A stretch of DNA of 64,000 nucleotides from the NCBI RefSeq assembly GCF_013705725.1, contig NZ_CP055481.1:5394001-5458000 (forward strand), read 5' to 3'. The notes beneath the pieces were generated by a model. That model was not told the DNA's origin and ran no database searches. It worked only from the letters and a program-made list of their open reading frames with translations. Below, one piece after another: positions 22,807 to 31,344 of this stretch (positions within the stretch are counted from its first letter, which is position 1; each line of letters begins with the position of its first letter). Position numbers and translations under genes: made by a program. Origin of the DNA: Klebsiella sp. RHBSTW-00484. Its GTDB lineage: Bacteria > Pseudomonadota > Gammaproteobacteria > Enterobacterales > Enterobacteriaceae.

Positions 22807-23931
22807 ATGGCTTATCAACTCAACATTAACTGGCCCGAGTTTTTAGAAAAGTACTGGCAAAAGCAGCCGGTAGTATTAAAGAAGGCTTTCACGGACTTCA
22901 TCGATCCGATTACGCCAGATGAGCTGGCAGGGTTGGCCATGGAGCCGGAAGTCGATAGCCGATTGGTGAGCCTGACGAACGGGCAATGGCAGGCCAGCAA
23001 CGGTCCATTTGAACATTTTGATGGTCTCGGCGAGACGGGCTGGTCATTGCTGGCGCAGGCCGTAAATCACTGGCACATGCCTGCTGCTGAACTGGTTCGT
23101 CCTTTCCGCGTGCTGCCGGATTGGCGCTTAGACGATCTTATGATCTCTTTTTCCGTACCGGGCGGCGGCGTTGGCCCGCATATCGACCAGTACGATGTCT
23201 TTATTATTCAGGGTATGGGTAGCCGGCGCTGGCGCGTGGGCGACAAACTGCCGATGCGTCAGTTCTGTCCGCATCCCGCGTTGCTACATGTTGATCCATT
23301 CGCACCGATTATTGATGAGGATCTGGAGCCTGGCGATATTCTGTATATTCCACCGGGATTCCCGCACGACGGCATTACCCATGAAACGGCGCTGAACTAC
23401 TCCGTCGGCTTCCGTGGCCCTAATGGCCGCGATCTGATCAGCAGCTTTGCCGATTATGCGCTAGAGAACGATCTTGGCGACGAGCACTACAGCGATCCTG
23501 ATTTAACCTGCCGTGAGCATCCGGGCCGGGTAGAAGAGTATGAGCTCGAACGTCTGCGCGACATGATGATCGAGATGATTAGCCAGCCGGAGGACTTCAG
23601 GCAGTGGTTTGGGCGCTTTGCCACCACACCGCGTCACGAACTGGATATTGCGCCAGCTGAACCGCCTTTTGAAGAAGAAGAGATTGCTGATGCCCTGACG
23701 GGTGGTGAAATGCTCACTCGCCTGAGCGGCCTGCGCGTATTGCACATCGGCGATAGCTTCTTTGTGAATAGTGAACAACTGGAGCCTACAGAACCCAATG
23801 CCCTGGACGCGCTTTGCCGCTATACCCTTTTGGGCAAAGATGAACTGGGTGAGGATGCGCTGCGCAATCCAGCCTTTATTGCCGAGCTGACCCGTTTGAT
23901 TAACCAGGGCTACTGGTTCTTCGACGAATAG
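22807..23931 (+). CDS. roxA: Ribosomal protein L16 arginine hydroxylase RoxA (YcfD)
   Basis: This 374-aa JmjC-type 2-oxoglutarate/Fe(II) oxygenase hydroxylates an arginine of ribosomal protein L16. The facial triad is visible in GVGPHIDQYDVF (HxD, about residue 125) and in PPGFPHDGIT (distal His, about residue 187). The 2OG-binding region and C-terminal winged-helix (ISQPEDFRQWFGRFATTPRHE) match E. coli YcfD, and the length agrees (373). In E. coli it follows phoPQ; here phoPQ are absent and an rRNA operon lies upstream, divergent. Confidence 0.94.
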   Translation: MAYQLNINWPEFLEKYWQKQPVVLKKAFTDFIDPITPDELAGLAMEPEVDSRLVSLTNGQWQASNGPFEHFDGLGETGWSLLAQAVNHWHMPAAELVRPFRVLPDWRLDDLMISFSVPGGGVGPHIDQYDVFIIQGMGSRRWRVGDKLPMRQFCPHPALLHVDPFAPIIDEDLEPGDILYIPPGFPHDGITHETALNYSVGFRGPNGRDLISSFADYALENDLGDEHYSDPDLTCREHPGRVEEYELERLRDMMIEMISQPEDFRQWFGRFATTPRHELDIAPAEPPFEEEEIADALTGGEMLTRLSGLRVLHIGDSFFVNSEQLEPTEPNALDALCRYTLLGKDELGEDALRNPAFIAELTRLINQGYWFFDE

Positions 23932-23955
23932 CATTTCAACGTCAGTTCATATATA

Positions 23956-23978
23956 GAAGGCGCGAATAACGCGCCTTC
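23956..23978. terminator. Terminator between convergent roxA and the surE-like gene
   Basis: GAAGGCGCG and CGCGCCTTC form a perfect 9-bp stem with a 5-base loop, followed by TTCTTTTA on the plus strand. It ends roxA and may also serve the opposing gene. Confidence 0.8.
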
Positions 23979-23999
23979 TTCTTTTATATCGCTATAACA

Positions 24000-24881
24000 T
24001 CATTTTCCGAACAAAGTCTCGTACTGTGCCTGGAACTGCGGCGCGTTCCATGAACCATCAAACAGGGTGTATGTGATATATCCTTTATTCAACCAGCCCG
24101 AGTCATTATCCCCTTCTGCTGGTTTCATCGCTTCCGGATTCATCGTCTGTTTTGCCGTTCCGTCCGCCAGCAGTTCATAGCCAATCTGCGGCGCGGGGTA
24201 TTGTTCATTCTCAATATAATGAACGCCTTTGATTTCAGCCGACGGCAGCGGCGGATAGTTGATACTCAACCCCGATCCCTGCGGCAAAATTGGACTACCC
24301 GGTTTATGAGCGGCATTAAGTTTATCCACCAGCGTAACGACATAATCCACCGAGTCAGGCCAATATTTATGAGTACTCGGCCACTTGTTTTTCATCTCTT
24401 CTTCTGTGAAACGATAGCCGATGCTGGCGGCAATCGCCGGGAAACCGTAGCGCAAGGCGCGAACCGCCGCGCTCACAGTACCGGAGTTAACCTGTGCCAT
24501 GCCGGTATTAGGACCATCATTGACGCCCGAAATCACCAGATCCGGCGGCGCGTCTTTCAGCACGCCCCACAGGCCAAAATCCAGTGCATCAGCGGGAGTT
24601 CCAGGGAAGCAGTAGCGTTTATCAGCCACTTTTTTAACGTCAAAAACCTTGCCTGTCTTAAAGGTTATCGCAGACCCGATACCGCTCTGGTTGGTTGCCG
24701 GGGCCACCATCCAGACGTCATACCCTTTTTCCGCCAGTTTTTCCTGCAACGAAGTGGTGCCAACAGACTGACAACCATCGTCATTAACCAGCAGTATTTT
24801 CAGCGGTTTTTCAGCAGCCTGAACTGAGGCAGCGGATAGCGCCAGAATGGCGGCAGTCAGAATTTTCGTTCTCATCTTCAT
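24000..24881 (-). CDS. Secreted SurE-family nucleotidase/acid phosphatase
   Basis: This 293-aa protein has a signal peptide (TKILTAAILALSAASVQA) and then a SurE fold: ILLVNDDGCQ with the metal-binding Asp pair, PATNQSGIGSAIT, GTPADALDFG and SGVNDGPNTG. SurE enzymes are divalent-metal nucleotidases/phosphatases, normally cytosolic and about 250 aa; this one should be periplasmic. Its mRNA leader contains a BglG/LicT-type antiterminator overlapping an intrinsic terminator (24912-24995). It is divergent from a secreted histidine-phosphatase-like gene with the same kind of leader, so the two probably form a co-regulated phosphate-removing pair. The natural substrate is unknown. Confidence 0.85.
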   Translation of the reverse strand: MKMRTKILTAAILALSAASVQAAEKPLKILLVNDDGCQSVGTTSLQEKLAEKGYDVWMVAPATNQSGIGSAITFKTGKVFDVKKVADKRYCFPGTPADALDFGLWGVLKDAPPDLVISGVNDGPNTGMAQVNSGTVSAAVRALRYGFPAIAASIGYRFTEEEMKNKWPSTHKYWPDSVDYVVTLVDKLNAAHKPGSPILPQGSGLSINYPPLPSAEIKGVHYIENEQYPAPQIGYELLADGTAKQTMNPEAMKPAEGDNDSGWLNKGYITYTLFDGSWNAPQFQAQYETLFGK

Positions 24882-24911
24882 TCCTTATTGGGTAGCAGAG
24901 ATATTTCTTAG

Positions 24912-24995
24912 GCGCAAAAAAAAACCTAAGCCCCCTGCCGCAAGCCAAATTGGCGTACAGGGGGCTTAGGTTTTGCCTGTGGTCAGTAACAATCC
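24912..24995 (-). promoter_or_regulatory. BglG/LicT-type RNA antiterminator (RAT) and overlapping terminator before the surE-like gene
   Basis: On the minus strand, 24995 down to 24969 reads GGATTGTTACTG, a 4-base loop, then CAGGCAAAACC. This is the RAT consensus of bgl-type operons. Its 3' arm overlaps a 17-bp perfect inverted repeat (AAAACCTAAGCCCCCTG, 24958-24974 and 24921-24937) that on this strand is followed by a run of nine T. RAT and terminator are mutually exclusive. A BglG-family protein binding the RAT would let transcription proceed into the gene starting at 24881. Confidence 0.85.
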
Positions 24996-25232
24996 CAAAG
25001 TGAAGGAAAAATAACGCCTGATGAGTGAAGAGTCCAGCGTGTGTCGCTGTATTTTGTGACAGACCTCAAGCACTGAATATTATTTCAATAAAAAACCACC
25101 AATTAATCCGAAATTCAATCATGAGAAACTTCTCAATCACAAAATCAACTCCATGAAGATGATCACATTTATTGACATCAATAATCACAAGGGATGTTTT
25201 TTAGAATATTTGGTGATACCGTAGTCGATGTT

Positions 25233-25335
25233 GGATTGTTACTGTTAAAGAACAGGCGAAACCTACGTCAGAAAGTTCGAGCAAGCATGATGTTATTTAT
25301 GCTTCGTATCGGATATCTGAGGTAGGTTTTTTTTT
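25233..25335 (+). promoter_or_regulatory. BglG/LicT-type RNA antiterminator (RAT) and overlapping terminator before the histidine-phosphatase-like gene
   Basis: 25233-25262 reads GGATTGTTACTG, a short loop, then CAGGCGAAACC, again the RAT pattern. The 3' end overlaps the stem AAACCTACGTCAG (25259-25271), which pairs with CTGAGGTAGGTTT (25317-25329) and is followed by nine T (25327-25335). This mirrors the leader of the divergent surE-like gene. The intervening 25000-25232 should carry both promoters. CATGAagatgaTCACA at 25152-25167 is a possible CRP site, which would fit catabolite control of a sugar-type antiterminator system. Confidence 0.83.
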
Positions 25336-25368
25336 GCTTATAAAAAGACCATGCAAATGGAGAATAAT

Positions 25369-26148
25369 ATGAAGAAGTGGCTAATCGCATTAATGATGAC
25401 GGCAGGTGCGGCAACCTGTTCCGCCGCTGAGGTCAAAAATGATGACGGAGTAAATATCTATTTTTCCCGCCATGGAAAAACGCTGCTGAATACTTTCGAT
25501 CGAGTTCAGGGTTGGGTAGATTCACCGCTTACCGAAGACGGTATCCGCGTCGCACGCTATCTTGGCGAAGGGTTAAAAGACATTCCATTTGATAGCTTCT
25601 ATTCCAGCGATGCCGGACGCCAGCGGGAAACCATGCAGGTAATCCTTAAGCAAGCCGGAGTGAGTAATTACCAACTTACTGAACTAAGCGGCCTGCGCGA
25701 AGCGTTCTTCGGCGGTTTCGAAGGTGGCTATAACAAAGATATGGCCGACGCAGGGGCAAAACAGTTGGGTCTTAAAGATGGCGCCGCGCTTTTCAGCCAA
25801 ATGAAGGCCGGCACTCTATCTGTTGATACCAACCAGAATGCACTAGCGGCTGCCGACCCTAAAGGGATGGCGGAAAATTATCAGCAGGTCAAAACGCGTA
25901 CTCAGGCAGCCCTGCATACAATCGTTGAAAACGCGCAGGCCCGCGGCGATAAAAACGTGCTGGCGATTTCATCCGGCACTGCAATGCAGATAATGATTTC
26001 AGATTTAACGGACGATAGCGCGAAAAATAAACCGCTCGCCAATGCTGCCGTGGTGAAAATTGTTTATAAAGACGGAAAATATACCGTTCCTGAAATCGGC
26101 ACCATGAAATATGTCGAAGCCGGAAAACAATCTCTCGATAAAAAATAA
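25369..26148 (+). CDS. Secreted histidine-phosphatase-superfamily protein lacking the second histidine
   Basis: This 259-aa protein starts at ATG 25369 behind GGAGA; an upstream in-frame ATG at 25351 has no ribosome site. A signal peptide (MKKWLIALMMTAGAATCSAA) leads to the branch-1 histidine phosphatase core: IYFSRHGKTLLNTFDRVQGWVDSPLTEDG with the RHG motif at residues 34-36, FYSSDAGRQRETMQ, and the acid-bearing LREAFFGGFEGG. The region that normally reads (V/I)SHG, supplying the second catalytic His, here reads AISSGTAMQ (residues 199-207), so Ser202 replaces His. It may be an altered or non-catalytic member. It is likely cotranscribed with the porin gene 84 bases downstream. Confidence 0.8.
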   Translation: MKKWLIALMMTAGAATCSAAEVKNDDGVNIYFSRHGKTLLNTFDRVQGWVDSPLTEDGIRVARYLGEGLKDIPFDSFYSSDAGRQRETMQVILKQAGVSNYQLTELSGLREAFFGGFEGGYNKDMADAGAKQLGLKDGAALFSQMKAGTLSVDTNQNALAAADPKGMAENYQQVKTRTQAALHTIVENAQARGDKNVLAISSGTAMQIMISDLTDDSAKNKPLANAAVVKIVYKDGKYTVPEIGTMKYVEAGKQSLDKK

Positions 26149-26232
26149 AACCAGCATTTAGTTATTCATTACTGCAGGCTGCAGGCGAAATTGTTTCGCC
26201 CGGATCGCTGCGTCCCTACTCTGGGGTTTATT

Positions 26233-27576
26233 ATGAAAATCAATACAATTACAGTCGCCATTATGATGCTGGCTATTCCCACCAGCGTCTGGTCCTCCAC
26301 GACCAAAAACAGCATTCAAGAACGCGATATGGTTAATACCATGCTCGACGACCCATTATTTAGCCAGTCGCACATGACCTTATCTTTTAAAAACTACTGG
26401 AAATATCTCAAGGAAGAAGAAACCGAGCCGAAAAAGGTCCATAACGCCTGGGGTCAGGGCGTCGCAGTGGATTACCAGTCAGGTTATTTTGCCGATATTA
26501 TCGGTTTTGATGCCACCTACTACGGGGCGATGAAACTCGGTGCCAGCGATTACTTTAACTCCCGTGGCGTACTCTACAATGACGGCAGCGGTAATAAAAA
26601 AAGCAACGCCGAAGGTTTTTCAAAAATTGGCCAACGCAACGTCAAGCTGCAATACCGCCTTGAGGGTATCAATCTGAATGCCCGTTGGGGCTGGCAGACG
26701 ATGAAAAACTACGGCGTCATCTCCAACTCCACCCGCCTCTCACCGACGACCTATTTAGGCTGGACCGGCGCGGTGAACTATGGTCCGTTTACGCTGCGCG
26801 GTGCGTACATCGAAAGCTCGATGGATCGCAACTCGCCGGATAAGAAACGCTTTCAGACCAATAGCGGACAATATATTAACCACATCGCCAGCGGCGATAT
26901 TCTGTGGCAAAGCGAGCTCTTGAACATGCAGTACGCCTATGGTGAAAGCGATAACTATCTGCGCCGCCATATCCTGTTCACTAATCTTAAGCCGATGAAA
27001 GCACTGAATATTGGTACCCAGGTGTACGCCACCCATGCGCTGGATGAGTACAAAAACATGCCAGCCAATAAGCGTGATTTTGACGACGACGCCTGGCATA
27101 TCGCTATGGACGTTAAGTGGCAGGCCGACAACTGGAGCACCAAATGGGGTCTGGGCTATACCGATGCCAATAAGGCTAATGAAGTGGGATTCTATCCACG
27201 TCACATGAGCAAAAACTCGCGCGGCACCTTTACCTCAATGGCCTATGCAGGTAATGACTATATGCGCGACGGCGAACTGGTGCTCTCCAATATGTCGGAT
27301 TACAACCTGACGCCAGAGCTGGCTATTGGCCTGGCCGGTAACATTGCCCAGTTTAACTACCGTGGCAACCATGTTCGTACTGGCGAAATCAACGCCTTTA
27401 GCCGCTGGGTGCCAACGCATCCGAGGCTGAAAAACCTCACCGTCTGGGCGATGTTCGGACCGGGCTGGTCTTATAAAATGAATGGCAAAACCCCGGTGCT
27501 GACCGACGGTCATTACAGCCGGGCCAACTCGCTCTCCTCAGAAGTGATTATCGAATATAAGTTTAATCTGTTCTGA
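26233..27576 (+). CDS. OprD-family outer-membrane porin
   Basis: This 447-aa protein begins at ATG 26233 with a signal peptide (INTITVAIMMLAIPTSVWS). It then shows the OprD pattern: MTLSFKNYWKYLK, WGQGVAVDYQSGYFADIIGFDATYYGAMKLG, many alternating beta-strands, and a C-terminal aromatic strand ending SSEVIIEYKFNLF, as needed for BAM assembly. OprD-type porins are specific channels for small acids, amino acids or sugars. It follows the RAT-controlled phosphatase-like gene and ends facing a metabolite symporter. A common substrate with one of these neighbours is plausible but not shown. The longer frame from 26191 has no ribosome site. Confidence 0.85.
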   Translation: MKINTITVAIMMLAIPTSVWSSTTKNSIQERDMVNTMLDDPLFSQSHMTLSFKNYWKYLKEEETEPKKVHNAWGQGVAVDYQSGYFADIIGFDATYYGAMKLGASDYFNSRGVLYNDGSGNKKSNAEGFSKIGQRNVKLQYRLEGINLNARWGWQTMKNYGVISNSTRLSPTTYLGWTGAVNYGPFTLRGAYIESSMDRNSPDKKRFQTNSGQYINHIASGDILWQSELLNMQYAYGESDNYLRRHILFTNLKPMKALNIGTQVYATHALDEYKNMPANKRDFDDDAWHIAMDVKWQADNWSTKWGLGYTDANKANEVGFYPRHMSKNSRGTFTSMAYAGNDYMRDGELVLSNMSDYNLTPELAIGLAGNIAQFNYRGNHVRTGEINAFSRWVPTHPRLKNLTVWAMFGPGWSYKMNGKTPVLTDGHYSRANSLSSEVIIEYKFNLF

Positions 27577-27583
27577 TATGCTC

Positions 27584-27605
27584 GCCCCGCCTCCATTGGC
27601 GGGGC
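27584..27605. terminator. Bidirectional terminator between porin and MHS transporter genes
   Basis: GCCCCGCC and GGCGGGGC form a perfect 8-bp stem with a 6-base loop between two convergent stops. Confidence 0.75.
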
Positions 27606-27618
27606 AAACCTTCACTAA

Positions 27619-28986
27619 TTACTTCTTCACATCATTGAGTTCATCGTTATAGCTTTCCCGCGTCACGCATACGCAGAGAATGGTAATCAGCGCCATACAG
27701 GCAAGAAACAGCGAGATAGGCCACGACTCGCCGCCGGACCACACCAGCAGTAAAGTGCCGATCATCGGCGTTAAGCCGCCAACAATATTCGCCAACTGGA
27801 AGCCTAACGACACGCCGGTATAGCGCACGCTGGTGTCAAATAGCTCCGAAAAGAAAGCGGGCTGAACGCTGAACATCATCCCCAGCCCAATGGAATAACA
27901 GAAGGTGGTGGCGAACATAAACATTTTCACCGAGCCAGAATCGATCATCCAGAACAACGGGAAGGCAAAGATCAGCGTGATGGCAGCCCCTGCAAGATAC
28001 ACCGGGCGACGGCCAATTTTATCGGATAGCCAGCCAAAGAATGGGAAGGTAAAGATACCAACGAAGCTAGCTAACAGCAGGCCATTTAGCGCCGTTTCAC
28101 AGGTGAAGTTCAGCTCTCTGGTGACGTACGACATGAAGAACGCCACCGTCAGCCAGCCCAGCACAATCTCCCCCATGCGCATGCCCATCGCCAGGAACAC
28201 CGCTTTGCGATGGTGCTTCAGCACAGCGAGAATCGGAAACTGTTGTTCCGCCGCTTTCGGCGCGTTCTGCTGCTGTTTCTGATTTTCCTGAAATACCGGC
28301 GTCTCTTCAATGCGTGAACGGATAAACATCCCCACGAACAGCAGTGCGATACTCAGCAGGAAAGGCACGCGCCAGCCCCAGGACATCAGGTCATCTTCCG
28401 GCAGCATCACCACCAGCGCGAAAACGGCAGTCGCAATAAACAATCCCAGCACATTACCCAACTGGACAAAAGTGCCAAAAAAACCGCGACGATTACGCGG
28501 CGCATATTCGGTAATAAGCGTGGTCGCCCCGCCCCACTCGCCGCCGATGGCAAAGCCCTGACAGAGACGCAGAAAAATAAGGATCAGCGGCGCAGCGTTG
28601 CCAATGGTGTCGTAGCTGGGGATGAGTCCAATACAGAACGTCGAGATCCCCATAATCATCAGCGACAGCACCAGCGATTTTTTACGACCAATTTTATCGC
28701 CGTAGTGGCCAAAAACGATGGCCCCGATGGGTCGGCTCACAAAAGTGATCGACAGCGTCAGGAAGGATACTAGCAGCGCCATCAGCGGTGAGAGATTGGG
28801 GAAAAAGAGCGACGGGAACACCAACGCGGCGGCGGTACCGTAAATAAAAAAGTCATAGAACTCGATGGTTGTGCCGGATAAACCCGAGCCTAGCACGGTG
28901 ATCAGCTTTCTTCGTTCATGCTTTTGTAGCGATGTTTGTTCGTCTTTTGCAGGGGCAATGGCTGGCGAGGTAAGCATAGTCATCAT
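27619..28986 (-). CDS. MHS-family metabolite:proton symporter
   Basis: This 455-aa major facilitator has 12 membrane segments. MHS hallmarks are visible: GTTIEFYDFFIYGTAAALVFP in segment 1, the loop GHYGDKIGRKKSLVLSL between segments 2 and 3, RLCQGFAIGGEWGGATTLITEYAPRNRRG, and the repeat GWLSDKIGRRPVYL. Relatives carry shikimate, proline/betaine, citrate, alpha-ketoglutarate or sugar acids. A LacI-type operator (29067-29084) lies about 80 bases upstream, the same as before the sugar-enzyme operon and the LacI gene. It therefore probably imports the acid or sugar handled by that regulon. The start is ATG 28986 or the adjacent ATG 28983. Confidence 0.88.
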   Translation of the reverse strand: MMTMLTSPAIAPAKDEQTSLQKHERRKLITVLGSGLSGTTIEFYDFFIYGTAAALVFPSLFFPNLSPLMALLVSFLTLSITFVSRPIGAIVFGHYGDKIGRKKSLVLSLMIMGISTFCIGLIPSYDTIGNAAPLILIFLRLCQGFAIGGEWGGATTLITEYAPRNRRGFFGTFVQLGNVLGLFIATAVFALVVMLPEDDLMSWGWRVPFLLSIALLFVGMFIRSRIEETPVFQENQKQQQNAPKAAEQQFPILAVLKHHRKAVFLAMGMRMGEIVLGWLTVAFFMSYVTRELNFTCETALNGLLLASFVGIFTFPFFGWLSDKIGRRPVYLAGAAITLIFAFPLFWMIDSGSVKMFMFATTFCYSIGLGMMFSVQPAFFSELFDTSVRYTGVSLGFQLANIVGGLTPMIGTLLLVWSGGESWPISLFLACMALITILCVCVTRESYNDELNDVKK

Positions 28987-29066
28987 TAAATCCTCTGTCC
29001 TGAATCATTATTGTTAAATCGGGCGGCGCCTGGCTAACAGCAGTGGCGAAGGGAAAATCGCCAGCA

Positions 29067-29084
29067 AGCTAACTCGAATTAGCT
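29067..29084. promoter_or_regulatory. LacI-family operator upstream of the MHS transporter gene
   Basis: AGCTAACTCGAATTAGCT is an 18-bp near-perfect palindrome with a central CG step typical of LacI-family operators. Close copies occur at 29434-29449 and 38557-38570. It lies in the 560-bp divergent region 28987-29550 between the MHS transporter and the isomerase-like gene. The AT-rich remainder of that region shows no gene. Confidence 0.8.
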
Positions 29085-29433
29085 AATTATAACAAGATAC
29101 CGAGATTCACAACGTGAATGCTAAAAGAGTGTGACCAGGATCGGTTAAATTTTAACACTCATGAAAATCACCGATGCCGGTAAGGCGTTCTAAAAAAAGA
29201 CATAACTCATTAAAAATAAATGAAATACCTGTTAATTAGTGTTCAAGAATAACCAACCCACTTCTCTTCACCCATTTTTCCCACCTTCTCAACGCTTTTA
29301 CAGGCATTTGTCCCTCCATACTCAGAACAAATTAAATAAAAACTTAAATATCAATATCTTAATAAAACAATATTGATAGCCATCACAAAATCCCGGTAAA
29401 GGGTTTGTCCCTGTCTTTTTTTTATCCTAATTT

Positions 29434-29449
29434 GCTAATTCGAGTTAGC
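29434..29449. promoter_or_regulatory. LacI-family operator upstream of the sugar-catabolic operon
   Basis: GCTAATTCGAGTTAGC is the second copy of the palindrome, about 100 bases before the isomerase-like gene at 29551. The two operators in this divergent region are about 365 bases apart, a spacing that would permit looping. Confidence 0.8.
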
Positions 29450-29550
29450 TAATGAAATCAGCAACCAAAGAAGCGGCTGATACGGCATGAAACCATGCGC
29501 TGCACGATGAACGATAACTAAGCTACCTATCCCCTACAGGAGAAATTCAC

Positions 29551-31200
29551 ATGTTGAATTTAACGTTACCCGCGGAAGCCGAGTTTATTACCCCGAAATC
29601 AGGCGAAGTCTTGATGGTCACCAACGCGGATCTCCGCGAACCGGCTAACGTCACCTGCTGGCCCACGCAAAAATTATTTGAACAGCGTCTGGAAGCGGCG
29701 CTGGAAACATTAGGCTACCGCATGCGCCGCGCCCATCCGGTCAATGAGAGCCGCGGTCACGGGTTTATCAGCAGCCAGAAGGAAGGTAGCGATCTGTTCG
29801 CCCAAATCGATCCGGATGCGCCGGTTATCGTCCTGCTGACCGCCTGGCAATACTCTCACCATCTTGCCCCTTCGCTGGTGCATCATCGCGGCCCCATTTT
29901 GCTGCTCGCCAATTTCGATGGCACCTGGCCGGGCCTGGTCGGCATGCTCTGCATGGCCGGATGCCTCACCAGCCTTGAGCGTAACTACTCGCGGCTGTGG
30001 TCCGAAACCTTTGCCGATGACGCGTTTATTCGCGGCTTAGAGACCTGGCTGCGCGATGGCCATCTCAGCCATAAGCTCGGCTATCTGCATCCGGTCGCCC
30101 CCAGCGCGCCGCTGCTGGCCAGCGAAGCCGGGCAGATTGGCGTTAAAGTTGGGCAGTCGATCCTCAAACATAAAGCCATTGTCGGCCTGTTCGACACCTT
30201 CTGTATGGGGATGATCAACGGCGTGTTCCCGCAAAAAGCAATGATCGACGTGGGGATGCCGGTGGAGTCGCTGTCGCAATCGGCGCTGCTGGTTGAGATG
30301 AATAAAGTACCGGCCGCCCTGCGCGAAGCCTGCCTCGACTGGTACGAAACCCGCGGAATGCAGTTCAAATTCGGCCCTGACAGCGCGCAGGATCTCACCC
30401 GGGAGCAGGTGCTGGAACAGTGCGCAATGATGATCGCCATGGCGCGTTTCGTGAAGCGATTCGGGCTGACGGCGGTTGGCGTGCAGTATCAACAGGGGCT
30501 CAAAGACAGCTGTGCGGCCTCTGATTTTGCAGAGGGCGCTATCGGCAACGCCGAACGCTTCCCGATCCCGGATGAGCACGGCGAGATTATCTGTCAGGAT
30601 GCGCCAATCCCCTGTATCAACGAGGTGGATATGGGCAGCGCCATCCCGCAGGTAATGCTGGCGAAGCTGCTCGGCGCGCTGGGTATGGAGAGCGAAACCA
30701 CACTCCACGATATCCGCTGGGGTAGCGAATACAACGGCACATTTTATTGGGATCTGGAGATCTCCGGCGCGGTCCCGTTCGCCCATCTGAAAGGCGGGAT
30801 CGCCGGAGCCACCGGCTATCGCCAGCCGCCGATGTTCTTCCCCTATGGCGGTTCAACTATCGCCGGACAGGGCAAAGCCGGGCGCTTTATCTGGGCGCGC
30901 GCGCACTATGAAGGCACTCAGGTGATCCTGCACATCGGCACCGGTACCGCCGTCGAACTACCGCATGACGAGTTCGAACGCCGCCGCAAGGCGACAAACT
31001 ACGAGTGGCCGCTACTCAACGCCGTTCTCGACGGGGTTTCGCGCGACGATTTAATGGCGGGACACCAGAGCAACCATCTCAGTCTGGCTTACGTAGAGGA
31101 GGAGGTTTTATCCGAAGTGCTGAACGCCTTTATTGCCCAGGCGCTGACGCAAAATATAAAAGTCTTTATCGCAGGCGATGCTCATTTATTAATGAAATAA
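29551..31200 (+). CDS. L-fucose/arabinose-isomerase-like protein, substrate unknown
   Basis: This 549-aa protein is the first gene of the LacI-controlled operon, with RBS ACAGGAGAAATTC. The C-terminal half resembles the L-fucose isomerase C-terminal domain: FAEGAIGNAERFP, then INEVDMGSAIPQVMLAKLLG, and HDIRWGSEYNGTFYWDLEISG, with acidic residues placed like the metal ligands of FucI. The N-terminal half has a Rossmann-like pattern (PVIVLLTAWQYSHHLAPSLVHHRGPILLLANFDGTWPGLVGMLC). It would interconvert an aldose and ketose, with Mn2+ expected. It is somewhat shorter than FucI (591 aa) and diverged enough that the substrate cannot be given. Confidence 0.65.
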   Translation: MLNLTLPAEAEFITPKSGEVLMVTNADLREPANVTCWPTQKLFEQRLEAALETLGYRMRRAHPVNESRGHGFISSQKEGSDLFAQIDPDAPVIVLLTAWQYSHHLAPSLVHHRGPILLLANFDGTWPGLVGMLCMAGCLTSLERNYSRLWSETFADDAFIRGLETWLRDGHLSHKLGYLHPVAPSAPLLASEAGQIGVKVGQSILKHKAIVGLFDTFCMGMINGVFPQKAMIDVGMPVESLSQSALLVEMNKVPAALREACLDWYETRGMQFKFGPDSAQDLTREQVLEQCAMMIAMARFVKRFGLTAVGVQYQQGLKDSCAASDFAEGAIGNAERFPIPDEHGEIICQDAPIPCINEVDMGSAIPQVMLAKLLGALGMESETTLHDIRWGSEYNGTFYWDLEISGAVPFAHLKGGIAGATGYRQPPMFFPYGGSTIAGQGKAGRFIWARAHYEGTQVILHIGTGTAVELPHDEFERRRKATNYEWPLLNAVLDGVSRDDLMAGHQSNHLSLAYVEEEVLSEVLNAFIAQALTQNIKVFIAGDAHLLMK

Positions 31201-31344
31201 AAACTGATTCGCTTATGTAATTTTTACGTTGTTAGCGATCCTGGCAAACATCCGCTTAATTCGTCTCTTTATCGCCCATAAAGAGCGGGTCAACGCGCAT
31301 CTGTCCGGACGGGCCCTGTGCCTGCCCGGACAAGAGAGGATTAT

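Noticed and set aside
24921..24974. The strong palindrome first looked like a plain bidirectional terminator
   Set aside because: It overlaps a BglG-type RAT core on the minus strand and lies upstream of, not after, the surE-like gene, so it is a regulatory leader terminator.
30037..30786. 249-codon minus-strand frame within the isomerase-like gene
   Set aside because: It is antisense to a conserved enzyme gene with no start signal.
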